Shown: positions 1 through 6,168 of the stretch, in pieces
Layout: the number at the start of each line of letters is the position of its first letter
How positions within the stretch are numbered: position 1 is the first letter of the stretch
From: CAYJAD01 sp964370015
GTDB lineage: Bacteria; Desulfobacterota; Desulfovibrionia; Desulfovibrionales; Desulfovibrionaceae
Length of the DNA: 6,807 nucleotides
Assembly: GCA_964370015.1 (NCBI GenBank)
Contig: CAYJHD010000100.1
Location: 1-6,807 of the forward strand
Direction of reading: 5' to 3'
Translations under genes and position numbers: made by a program
Notes under the pieces: generated by a model
Database searches by the model: none
What the model was told of the DNA's origin: nothing
Seen by the model: the letters and a program-made list of their open reading frames with translations, nothing else

Positions 1-24
1 GATATACTATAAAAAGCGCGTTTT

Positions 25-55
25 GGGGAGGATGGGGGTGTGGGGGAAGGAGGGG
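25..55 (+). other. putative G-quadruplex motif
   Basis: Four runs of G (25-28, 34-38, 42-46, 52-55) are separated by loops of 5, 3 and 5 nt. This satisfies the usual G3+N1-7 pattern with at least four Gs per run, which would allow up to four stacked tetrads. The motif is on the + strand, so it would form in the non-template DNA strand or in an RNA read rightward. Its last two runs are also the left arm of the hairpin at 41-91, so the two structures exclude each other. Whether it folds is not shown by the sequence. Confidence 0.55.
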
Positions 56-91
56 ACTTTTTGGTGCTAGCAAAAGCCCCTCCTTCCCCCA
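41..91 (+). repeat. strong GC-rich inverted repeat / hairpin
   Basis: TGGGGGAAGGAGGGG (41-55) is perfectly complementary to 77-91. After a bulged A at 56, CTTTT (57-61) pairs with AAAAG (72-76), giving 20 base pairs around a loop of about 10 nt that contains the palindrome GCTAGC (66-71). No T-tract follows the stem on either strand (the + strand continues as ACAAAAAATAAAG), so it is not a textbook Rho-independent terminator. It could still end transcription of, or protect the 3' end of, an upstream gene that lies outside the window, or be an intergenic repeat unit. Confidence 0.75.
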
Positions 92-146
92 CAAAAAATA
101 AAGTAATACCTAAAAATAAAAACTTGCATACGGAATTTATTTTCGT

Positions 147-188
147 GCCTCCCTTGCCAGCAGGGCTTTTTGGGACTAGCTTTTTTTT
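147..188 (+). terminator. possible weak terminator, imperfect stem plus T8
   Basis: CCCT (151-154) can pair with AGGG (162-165) around a short loop, followed by T5 (167-171). A second T-run of eight (181-188) comes after GGGACTAGC. TCCC (150-153) can alternatively pair with GGGA (172-175), just before the longer T-run. The stems are short and imperfect, so termination activity is uncertain. If real, it would separate an unseen upstream gene from the transporter operon. Confidence 0.25.
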
Positions 189-252
189 GCTTTCGTCTTT
201 TTAGTATCGGTTACTGTAAATAAAAAAGTGTAATTATTTTTCCAGCCCCTAC

Positions 253-257
253 AGGAG
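253..257 (+). promoter_or_regulatory. Shine-Dalgarno that sets the transporter start
   Basis: AGGAG sits five nucleotides before ATG at 263. An in-frame GTG at 257 overlaps the last G of this motif and so cannot be the start served by it. This favours ATG 263. Confidence 0.7.
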
Positions 258-262
258 TGCCC

Positions 263-1648
263 ATGGCAGTACCTCAAAAGAAGGAATTAAGTTTTTCCTT
301 ATCAGCCATGTGGCAACTCACATGGCCGCAGATTATGGTCATGTGCTTTTTCTTTTGTCTTGGGCTGTGCGATGTGTGGACAGCGGGCAAGCTTGGCAAT
401 GATATACAAGCTGCTTTTGGCGTGGTGACACAGGGCAATATGTTTTTGCAAATCCTTGCCATGGCTTTGGGGGGCGGAGCCACGGCTTCCATAAGTCAAG
501 CCATTGGTGCAGGACTGCTAAAAAGGGCAGTGCGCTATGTGAATCTTGTAATCATGGCTTCGGTATCTTTTGGGGTGCTCTTGGCTTTGCTGGCCTATGC
601 AGGACGTCATGTCTTTTTTTCTTTTGTACAAACGCCAGAAAGTATTTTGCCCGTGGCTTTAGAATATTGGACCATTACTTTATTAACGTTGCCTTTGGGC
701 TATCTTTTTTCCACCACCACCACACTCTTTCGCGCCACTAGACAGGTGTTACCACCGGTATTTGTGGCTTTTTTCATGGCTGTGGCCAACCTTGTGGGTA
801 ATTTGGGCTTTGGTTTAGGATATTTTGGCTTACCTGCCTATGGCTACGTGGGTATTGCTTGGACCACCTACGTGTGCACAGGTTTGGGGGCCTTAGCCAA
901 TATTTTGCTCTTGGTGCATAGCGGCTATTTTGATTTGAGTGCTTTTCCGCCGGTCAAGTGGATACGCGCTGCCACGCCCTATTTGCTTAAAGTGGCTTTG
1001 CCTGCGGCGGCTTCACAATTGGTGTGGCAATCGGGCTATGTGGTGCTTTTTGCGGTGACAGCGTCCTTACCACACGACAGCGTACATGCCTTGGCAGGGC
1101 TTACGGCGGGCATGCGTTTGGAGGCATTACTCTTTTTGCCCGGCATGGGCTTTAGCACCACGGCTTCAGTCATGGTGGGTAATAGCCTTGGAGCTAAGAA
1201 GCCGGAGCAAGCTCAGCGTGTGGCCTTAACCATCATGGGAGCAGGTGCTGCCTGCATGAGTCTTGTGGCCTTAAGCCTTTGGTCCTTTATTCCCAATATG
1301 GCTGACTTTTTGACGGATAATGAGCTCACACAAAGTATAGCCGAGCAATATTTATATATTAACTTTTTCTCCACACCATTTACCCTCATGAGTATGATTT
1401 TGGGCGGTGTCATGGTGGGGGCAGGAGCCACGCGCTATAATCTTATGGTGTATGGTTCTTCTTTTTGGCTGGTGCGTTTGCCTGTGGCTTGGATTTTAGG
1501 GCATTTTGTATGGCAAAGCGCGTCGGGAATCTTTGTGGGCATGCTTGCTTCACAAGTGGTACAATCGCTGGTTATGCTGGGCGTGCTCTTTTATGCGCCT
1601 TGGAAAGACCATGCCATGCAACAACAAAAAACACAGAAGAAGAGATAG
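263..1648 (+). CDS. MATE-family multidrug/toxin efflux transporter
   Basis: A 461-residue inner-membrane protein of the multi-antimicrobial extrusion (MATE) family, expected to export cationic or drug-like compounds in exchange for Na+ or H+. The start is ATG 263, placed by AGGAG at 253-257. The length and about a dozen hydrophobic segments match the family. Two homologous halves are visible. The first has LTWPQIMVM near residue 19, then a G-rich segment (ALGGGATASISQAIGAG, about residues 68-84). The second half repeats the pattern from about residue 243 (VALPAAASQLVWQ...) to VMVGNSLGAKKPEQAQR. The C-terminus is a short basic cytoplasmic tail rich in Q and K. It is the first gene of a four-gene run, with only 2 nt before the next start. 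The substrate cannot be read from sequence. The wider MOP superfamily also holds lipid and polysaccharide flippases, but both halves look like true MATE rather than MurJ or Wzx. I see no frameshift or truncation. Confidence 0.93.
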   Translation: MAVPQKKELSFSLSAMWQLTWPQIMVMCFFFCLGLCDVWTAGKLGNDIQAAFGVVTQGNMFLQILAMALGGGATASISQAIGAGLLKRAVRYVNLVIMASVSFGVLLALLAYAGRHVFFSFVQTPESILPVALEYWTITLLTLPLGYLFSTTTTLFRATRQVLPPVFVAFFMAVANLVGNLGFGLGYFGLPAYGYVGIAWTTYVCTGLGALANILLLVHSGYFDLSAFPPVKWIRAATPYLLKVALPAAASQLVWQSGYVVLFAVTASLPHDSVHALAGLTAGMRLEALLFLPGMGFSTTASVMVGNSLGAKKPEQAQRVALTIMGAGAACMSLVALSLWSFIPNMADFLTDNELTQSIAEQYLYINFFSTPFTLMSMILGGVMVGAGATRYNLMVYGSSFWLVRLPVAWILGHFVWQSASGIFVGMLASQVVQSLVMLGVLFYAPWKDHAMQQQKTQKKR

Positions 1649-1650
1649 AT

Positions 1651-2547
1651 ATGCAAGTGGAATTTTTACCCTTAGATTTAGCTTCTCAAAGGCGTTATGA
1701 TGCCTTTTGGCAACAATGCCCCGTGCAGGCCATGGATTATACCTTTGTGAATCTTTGGGGTTGGCAAGAATATACGCAATTACATTGGCATTTTAGTGAA
1801 AAACTGTGCTGGTTGAAACCGACCGCAGTGCAAGATGAAGGTTTACCCCTTGTATGGGCTCCCGTGGGCCCATGGGAAGAGGTGAACTGGGCAGAAGAGG
1901 CTTGCCTCAAGCAAGGGGCGCGCATGGTGCGCGTGCCGGAAACCTTGGCGCACATGCTAGAAACAGCCTTGCCAGGACGTGTGACGCTGGAAGAAACCCG
2001 AGATCAATTTGAATATTTATATGATAGAGAATTACTGGCAAAATTGCCGGGTAATAAATATCAAAAAAAACGTAATCATATAAATGGATTTAAGAAAATA
2101 TATGGCGAGCCTGACTATCGTCCTTTGCATGATGGTGTCATTGAAGATGTGCTTTCTTTGCAAGATGAATGGTGTAAGTGGCATGAATGTAATAATTCTG
2201 CATCGTTATTAGCTGAAAATACAGCCATAAATAGAGTGCTTTCCCATTGGCAAGACTTTCCATTTCTTGTGGGGGGTGCTTTATATGTAGATAATACCAT
2301 GGTGGCTTTTAGCGTGGGAGAAGTTTTGTCTGGCGGCGTTCTTGGGGTGCATTTTGAAAAGGGGCATAGCGGTTTTCGCGGTGTATACCAAAGTATGAAT
2401 ACGCTTTTTGTGCAAAATGCAGGAGAGGGGTGCACCCTTGTGAATAGAGAGCAAGACATGGGTGAAGATGGCCTTCGCCAAGCCAAGATGACGTATTTTC
2501 CTGTGGATTTTTTGCGTAAATATACATTGACCATTGCCCCGGCCTAA
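1651..2547 (+). CDS. DUF2156 / LPG_synthase_C domain protein (GNAT-like)
   Basis: A 298-residue soluble protein of the DUF2156 family, the same Pfam family as the C-terminal aminoacyl-lipid synthase domain of MprF. Members have two tandem GNAT-like folds. Family hallmarks are visible: YLYDRELLAKLPGNKYQKKRNHINGF (KYQKKRNH at residues 136-143), HFEKG (234-238), the GVYQSMN segment shortly after, and NREQDMGEDGLRQAKMTYFP (265-284). The start is ATG 1651, two bases after the transporter stop and preceded by the purine-rich AGAAGAAGAG (1635-1644). The open frame continues further upstream inside the transporter gene, but that part is only overlap. There is no N-terminal membrane domain, unlike full MprF. 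Stand-alone members are not well characterised: aminoacyl transfer to a lipid or other acceptor is an inference from the MprF homology. Position between a transporter and a cell-wall peptidase lipoprotein fits an envelope role. Confidence 0.88.
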   Translation: MQVEFLPLDLASQRRYDAFWQQCPVQAMDYTFVNLWGWQEYTQLHWHFSEKLCWLKPTAVQDEGLPLVWAPVGPWEEVNWAEEACLKQGARMVRVPETLAHMLETALPGRVTLEETRDQFEYLYDRELLAKLPGNKYQKKRNHINGFKKIYGEPDYRPLHDGVIEDVLSLQDEWCKWHECNNSASLLAENTAINRVLSHWQDFPFLVGGALYVDNTMVAFSVGEVLSGGVLGVHFEKGHSGFRGVYQSMNTLFVQNAGEGCTLVNREQDMGEDGLRQAKMTYFPVDFLRKYTLTIAPA

Positions 2548-2561
2548 GGGTAGAAGACCTC

Positions 2562-3932
2562 ATGAATAGCTTTTGTTTCTCATCTTATTTCATTCGTTGT
2601 TTTTCTTGGTGCAGTATTTTTGTTTGCTTGCTTTTCTTAACCGCTTGTGGCGGGAAAAGCGGCATGACGCCCAAGCCTCAGTATAGTTCTTCAGTGCAAA
2701 ATGGTGTCATTGAAGATATTCAAAAATTACCCCAAGATTTGCAATACTATGCGAAAAAAATGCCAAAAACGCCTTTGTTGCCTTCTACCTTGCAAAAGCA
2801 GGAAGCGCAAAAGTTTGCACGTATTTTCTTTGGCGCATGGCAGCAAAAAAAGGCTGGATACTCTAAACAAACTTTTCTCAACACTTTTGGTTCGGCCCGT
2901 GGCTATCAAGGCGCACAGCCTTGGACAGAAAGCCAATGGCAAGCTCTTAAGCATAATGGTGCCACAGAAAGTTATCCCAATGTGCAAAGACCGGCCATCG
3001 TGTTGACCCAGACCCCCTTGCGCGAACTTCCCACCCTTGCGCCGAGGTACAGTAAGCCCACTGCGCAAGCTACGCTTAATCCCTTTGATTATTTCCAATA
3101 TTCCACGCTAGCTCCTGGTTTACCCTTGTATGTGAGTCATAAGAGCCGCGATGGAAAGTGGTATTTTGTGGAAAATTCCATTGCCGGCGGCTGGGTGCAA
3201 GCAAAGCATGTGGGCTTTGTGGATGCTGATTTCATACGCAAATACAGCAAGCGTCCCCTCTTGGCACTCATTCGCGATAAAGTTTCTTTGGATGCATACG
3301 GATATGCGCATATTGGCGCTGCCTTCCCCTTGGTAAGCAAGGGCAGTGAAAGTCATAAGGTTTATTTCCCCAAGCGGGGTAGTAATGGCATGGCGTCCAT
3401 GACTACTTTATACTTCTCTGCATTGGATGCTGTGTCCATGCCCATGCCCATGACGGCGCAAAACATTGCCAAGGTGGGCAATGTGATGATGGGTCAGCTT
3501 TATGGCTGGGGAGGGCATAATGAATGGCGCGATTGTTCGTCTTCTTTGCGTGATATGTTTACGCCCTTTGGTATATATTTACCGCGTAACTCCAGTGCTC
3601 AATATAAATCTGCTTATACACATCCTCTAGCGTCCCTTACTCTGGAAGGAAAAAAGGACAACGTGCGTCGTTATGCCAAGCCCTTTTTGTCTATGATTTG
3701 GATGCCGGGGCATATTGGTTTGTATTTAGGTACGGAAAAGGGTGAGCCGGTCATGTTTCACAATGTGTGGGGTATTCGTGTGGATGAGCAGGGCATGGGC
3801 GATGATAGGTTTATCATTGGCCGCGCCGTGGTAACCACCTTGGAACCGGGGGCTGAACTGCCTAATCTTTATGACAATCAAACCATTTTACAACGTATAG
3901 GTGGTTTTTCCACCTTGCCCGGACCATTATAA
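2562..3932 (+). CDS. NlpC/P60 cell-wall peptidase lipoprotein with tandem SH3b domains
   Basis: A 456-residue predicted lipoprotein that should cut peptidoglycan stem peptides (gamma-D-glutamyl to diamino acid bond). The signal peptide ends in a lipobox LTAC with the lipidated cysteine at 29, followed by GGKSG. After an N-terminal helical region (about 40-140) come two SH3b-like domains (about 141-228 and 231-285) and the catalytic NlpC/P60 domain (about 297-440). The motif YGWGGHNEWRDCSSS contains the nucleophile Cys325. His384 in MPGHIGLYLG and His400 in VMFHNVWG complete the expected Cys-His-polar triad. This order matches the Desulfovibrio vulgaris peptidase family of known structure (DVU_0896, from memory). 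The start is ATG 2562, 14 nt after the previous stop, with TAGAAG at 2551-2556 as a modest ribosome site. The stop overlaps the next start. The residue after the lipid Cys is not Asp, which argues against inner-membrane retention by the enterobacterial rule. Likely role: recycling or remodelling of muropeptides. Confidence 0.92.
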   Translation: MNSFCFSSYFIRCFSWCSIFVCLLFLTACGGKSGMTPKPQYSSSVQNGVIEDIQKLPQDLQYYAKKMPKTPLLPSTLQKQEAQKFARIFFGAWQQKKAGYSKQTFLNTFGSARGYQGAQPWTESQWQALKHNGATESYPNVQRPAIVLTQTPLRELPTLAPRYSKPTAQATLNPFDYFQYSTLAPGLPLYVSHKSRDGKWYFVENSIAGGWVQAKHVGFVDADFIRKYSKRPLLALIRDKVSLDAYGYAHIGAAFPLVSKGSESHKVYFPKRGSNGMASMTTLYFSALDAVSMPMPMTAQNIAKVGNVMMGQLYGWGGHNEWRDCSSSLRDMFTPFGIYLPRNSSAQYKSAYTHPLASLTLEGKKDNVRRYAKPFLSMIWMPGHIGLYLGTEKGEPVMFHNVWGIRVDEQGMGDDRFIIGRAVVTTLEPGAELPNLYDNQTILQRIGGFSTLPGPL

Positions 3933-5623
3933 TGAGCATGCGTTCCCATGTATACACGGTAGAGGAAGGCCAAAAAGGGCGTTTGGATGTTTTCTTGGGC
4001 GGATTCATCACAGATATTTCGCGCGAAAAAATAAAAAAAGCCATTCAACAAGGACAATGCCGCGTGGATGGCTTGCCCGTGACCACAGCCAGTGCCAAAG
4101 TAAAAGTTGGGCAAAAGGTGGAGCTTGAGCTTACCCCTCCCGATACGCACATCATGCCCGAAGAGGGTGATGTGGATGTGCTGTATGACGATGCTCATAT
4201 ACTTATCTGCCATAAGCCTGCAGGGCTCACGGTGCATCCTTGCCCTTCCTGCTTGCAAAATACGCTCATTCAGCGTTTGGCCCATGCCTATCCTCAGCTT
4301 TTGGAGCAAGAGGGTCAGCGTCCAGGCATCGTGCATAGATTGGATAAGGACACCAGTGGCCTCATGGTGGTGGCTTTAAGCGAAGAAGCGCGTCTCGTGT
4401 TAAGCGAACATTTTGCGCAGCGCCGCGTGCATAAGCAATATCTTGCCTTGGTGCAGGGTGTACCCTCTCCTCAAGGGGAAATACGCGAGCCCATAGGCCG
4501 TCACCCCATGGTGAAGGTAAAAATGGCTGTTGTTCCGGAAAATAAAGGCGGACGCTCTGCCCATAGTGCTTGGGAAGTGCTTTATGCGGCGCTGGATGAA
4601 AGTTTTTCCTTGGTGCGGGTCACCATTTACACAGGGCGCACCCATCAAATTCGTGTGCATATGGCTCATTTGGGCTTCCCTCTTTGGGGCGATACTGTGT
4701 ATGGTGCCAAGCCTTTGGTGCGCGGCGGTGAGGATGTATTCCCTGCCAAGCGTCATATGTTGCACGCGTGGCAGTTGGAATTTACCCATCCCATTACTGG
4801 GGAAGATTGCCATTTTTATGCGGCTCCTCCCCAAGATATGCTGGATTGCGCTTTAGAACTCAGTCAAAGTATGCAAAAAATAGTGCTCACAGGTTTGCCC
4901 GGTTGCGGCAAATCCAGCTTACTGAAGGCTCTTAATTCTGCTGGTATACCCACATGGAGTGCCGATGCTGTGGTGGCGTCACTGTACGCCGTGGGCGGCG
5001 CCGGTTATGAATTTTTTGCATCGCGTTTTGGTTCGCGCTTTGTGCCTCAAAAAGATGCTGAGCTTGATCGTACGGCTTTGCGCCTTGCCATGCAAGAGGA
5101 TGCCTTCTTACGCCAAGAGGTGGAGTGTGCCATTCACGGCATGGTGCGTGAAAGTTGTCATCATTTTTGGCAACAATGCCAAGCTCAAGACCATGCATGG
5201 GCCGCGGCAGAAATGCCTCTCTATTTAGAAAATAGTTGGCAGCATAGAGAAGATGCACACATTGTGGGTGTGGCTTGTACGCAAGAAAACCGCTTTGACC
5301 GTTTGCAAAATAAGCGCCAATGGACCGAAGAGCAATGCCATATGATGGACTCTTGGCAATGGCCTGAAGAAAAAAAATTAGCCGCGTGCCATACGGTGGT
5401 GGATAATAATGGCGATGAGAAAGCTTTGGAACAGGCCGCTCAGAAATTGATACACTCTTTACAACAAGCCAAGGATCAAGCCCTACAAGCCGTGGCAGAT
5501 CAGCTACAGGATTTATGGGCTGTGGATGAAGAAAGCTACGAATTGTATGAGATGTATGAAGGCTATGATGATGAAGACATGGCCGAAGCTTGGGAAGATG
5601 ACGCTGACTTGGCAGATAGCTAG
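3932..5623 (+). CDS. coaE: RluC/RluD-type 23S rRNA pseudouridine synthase fused to dephospho-CoA kinase
   Basis: A 563-residue two-enzyme fusion. Residues about 14-75 are an S4 RNA-binding domain. Residues about 85-300 are an RluA-family pseudouridine synthase with the catalytic motif HRLDKDTSG (135-143, catalytic Asp138) and TGRTHQIRVH (234-243). From Met314 a CoaE domain follows: Walker A GLPGCGKS (321-328), SAD (Asp345), LDR (378-380), IHG (401-403, usually IHP), MPLYLEN (from 428) and VVDNNG near the end. CoaE phosphorylates dephospho-CoA at the ribose 3'-OH, the last step of CoA synthesis. The rRNA uridine modified (RluC or RluD sites) cannot be decided. The protein ends in an acidic tail: 16 Asp/Glu and no basic residue in the last 33. 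The ATG overlaps the upstream stop as TAATG with no clear Shine-Dalgarno, so translation probably depends on coupling. I see no ribosome site before Met314, so a separate kinase product is unlikely. From memory the fusion occurs in other Desulfovibrio relatives; not checked here. Confidence 0.93.
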   Translation: MSMRSHVYTVEEGQKGRLDVFLGGFITDISREKIKKAIQQGQCRVDGLPVTTASAKVKVGQKVELELTPPDTHIMPEEGDVDVLYDDAHILICHKPAGLTVHPCPSCLQNTLIQRLAHAYPQLLEQEGQRPGIVHRLDKDTSGLMVVALSEEARLVLSEHFAQRRVHKQYLALVQGVPSPQGEIREPIGRHPMVKVKMAVVPENKGGRSAHSAWEVLYAALDESFSLVRVTIYTGRTHQIRVHMAHLGFPLWGDTVYGAKPLVRGGEDVFPAKRHMLHAWQLEFTHPITGEDCHFYAAPPQDMLDCALELSQSMQKIVLTGLPGCGKSSLLKALNSAGIPTWSADAVVASLYAVGGAGYEFFASRFGSRFVPQKDAELDRTALRLAMQEDAFLRQEVECAIHGMVRESCHHFWQQCQAQDHAWAAAEMPLYLENSWQHREDAHIVGVACTQENRFDRLQNKRQWTEEQCHMMDSWQWPEEKKLAACHTVVDNNGDEKALEQAAQKLIHSLQQAKDQALQAVADQLQDLWAVDEESYELYEMYEGYDDEDMAEAWEDDADLADS

Positions 5624-5628
5624 TTCTA

Positions 5629-5676
5629 GCGCGCCACAATGTATTTTTATTACCAGTAAAAAGCTTTACATCGCGC
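5629..5676 (+). repeat. nested inverted repeats after the first operon
   Basis: Three nested arms: GCGCG (5629-5633) with CGCGC (5672-5676), ATGTA (5639-5643) with TACAT (5667-5671), and TTTTTA (5644-5649) with TAAAAA (5657-5662). The apical loop is 7 nt. The arms are interrupted by a 5-nt bulge on the left and a 4-nt bulge on the right. The structure begins six bases after the coaE stop and has no T-tract after it. It may be a 3' end processing or weak termination structure. Its function is unproven. Confidence 0.4.
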
Positions 5677-5730
5677 CTTAAGTTTGCAAGAGTTGCTCGT
5701 TTAGATATTGCAGAGCTGTGACCGAGGTAT

Positions 5731-5755
5731 GTTCTTGTGTGGCGGCTCGAAGAAC
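5731..5755 (+). repeat. small inverted repeat in the sufC-operon leader
   Basis: GTTCTT (5731-5736) is the exact complement of AAGAAC (5750-5755), with a 13-nt GC-rich loop containing GTGTGGCGGCTCG. The rest of the 221-nt gap shows no tRNA, SRP RNA or riboswitch core that I can recognise. The repeat is short enough to be chance. Confidence 0.25.
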
Positions 5756-5773
5756 AATGGAAGGAAAAGCCCT

Positions 5774-5792
5774 AAAATGCAGGATGCATTTT
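5774..5792 (+). promoter_or_regulatory. perfect 19-bp dyad, candidate operator for the sufC operon
   Basis: AAAATGCA (5774-5781) and TGCATTTT (5785-5792) form a perfect 8-3-8 inverted repeat, ending 52 nt before the start codon of the small gene. A possible -35 TTGAGT (5792-5797) touches its right edge, with a weak -10 TACATA (5816-5821) at an 18-nt spacing. The position fits an operator over the promoter of a regulated Fe-S assembly operon. The sequence does not match a Fur box, and I cannot name the regulator. A short hairpin with T5 (5789-5793) is the alternative reading. Confidence 0.4.
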
Positions 5793-5844
5793 TGAGTTTA
5801 TTCATAAATTTTGCGTACATAGCTAGAGACATAAAGGAAGGATT

Positions 5845-6168
5845 ATGGAAGTTTGCATTGCTTATATGCGTGGCAAGCCTGTCATGCTCAGTCTTCAAGA
5901 GGGTGTTGCGGCCATTGACGGTGAAGTTTTAGCCATGAAAGGCCTTGAAGAAAGTGTCTTAAAAGATTTTTCTGCCAGCGTGGCGGCTATTCCGTATAGC
6001 ACCGACGAAGATGGCTATAAAGCCTTGGTCAATGCCAAGCGCACAGCCTTTTTGGCTTCCTTGTTGGGCTATGCTGTGGGTGATGAATGCGTGAATAAAA
6101 TTACGCATATTTTAGATAGTGTACACTATGATGTATTGGAATATCTTGGAGAAGTTCCCGATGCTTGA
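5845..6168 (+). CDS. uncharacterised 107-residue protein coupled to sufC
   Basis: I do not recognise this protein. It is real by context: a strong ribosome site (AAAGGAAGG, 5833-5841) sits just before ATG 5845, and its end overlaps the sufC start by 8 nt, so the two are co-translated. There is no signal peptide or membrane segment, so it should be cytosolic. The first 30 residues (MEVCIAYMRGKPVML...IDGEVLAMKG) look like beta strands. After a negatively charged linker (TDEDGYKAL), the C-terminal half (from about residue 58) looks helical, with KRTAFLASLLGYAVGDECVNKITHILDSVHYDVLEYLGE. Two cysteines (4 and 82) and two histidines (88 and 94) are the only obvious metal-ligand candidates, and they form no known motif. 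A role as an accessory or regulatory partner of SufC-type Fe-S assembly is inferred from position alone. Confidence 0.85.
   Translation: MEVCIAYMRGKPVMLSLQEGVAAIDGEVLAMKGLEESVLKDFSASVAAIPYSTDEDGYKALVNAKRTAFLASLLGYAVGDECVNKITHILDSVHYDVLEYLGEVPDA

Noticed and set aside
187..240. Promoter for the transporter operon (TTGCTT, TTACTG, TAATTA, TATTTT candidates)
   Set aside because: No pair has both a good match and 16-18 nt spacing. The AT-rich sequence gives many weak candidates.
257..262. GTG start for the transporter
   Set aside because: It overlaps the Shine-Dalgarno AGGAG. ATG 263 is correctly spaced from it.
1465..1650. Upstream extension of the DUF2156 frame into the transporter gene
   Set aside because: The extension is out-of-frame transporter sequence. 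ATG 1651 with a purine-rich site gives a protein that begins where the family does.
1705..1720. 16-bp identity TTTTGGCAACAATGCC, also found near 5165-5180
   Set aside because: Both copies encode Phe-Trp-Gln-Gln-Cys in unrelated proteins. This looks like chance plus shared codon preference.
2132..2148. 17-bp identity ATGGTGTCATTGAAGAT, also found at 2700-2717
   Set aside because: Both encode Gly-Val-Ile-Glu-Asp in neighbouring unrelated genes, with no flanking similarity. Probably coincidence.
3878..4336. Minus-strand open frame of about 150 codons across the lipoprotein/rlu junction
   Set aside because: It is opposite two recognised genes and is explained by their coding bias.
4932..5639. 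Long open frame on the minus strand (about 235 codons)
   Set aside because: It lies wholly opposite the CoaE part of a well-supported gene, and its product matches no recognisable family.
5708..5932. Small open frame in the gap running into the 107-residue gene
   Set aside because: It has no ribosome site, and much of it overlaps the better supported gene in another frame.
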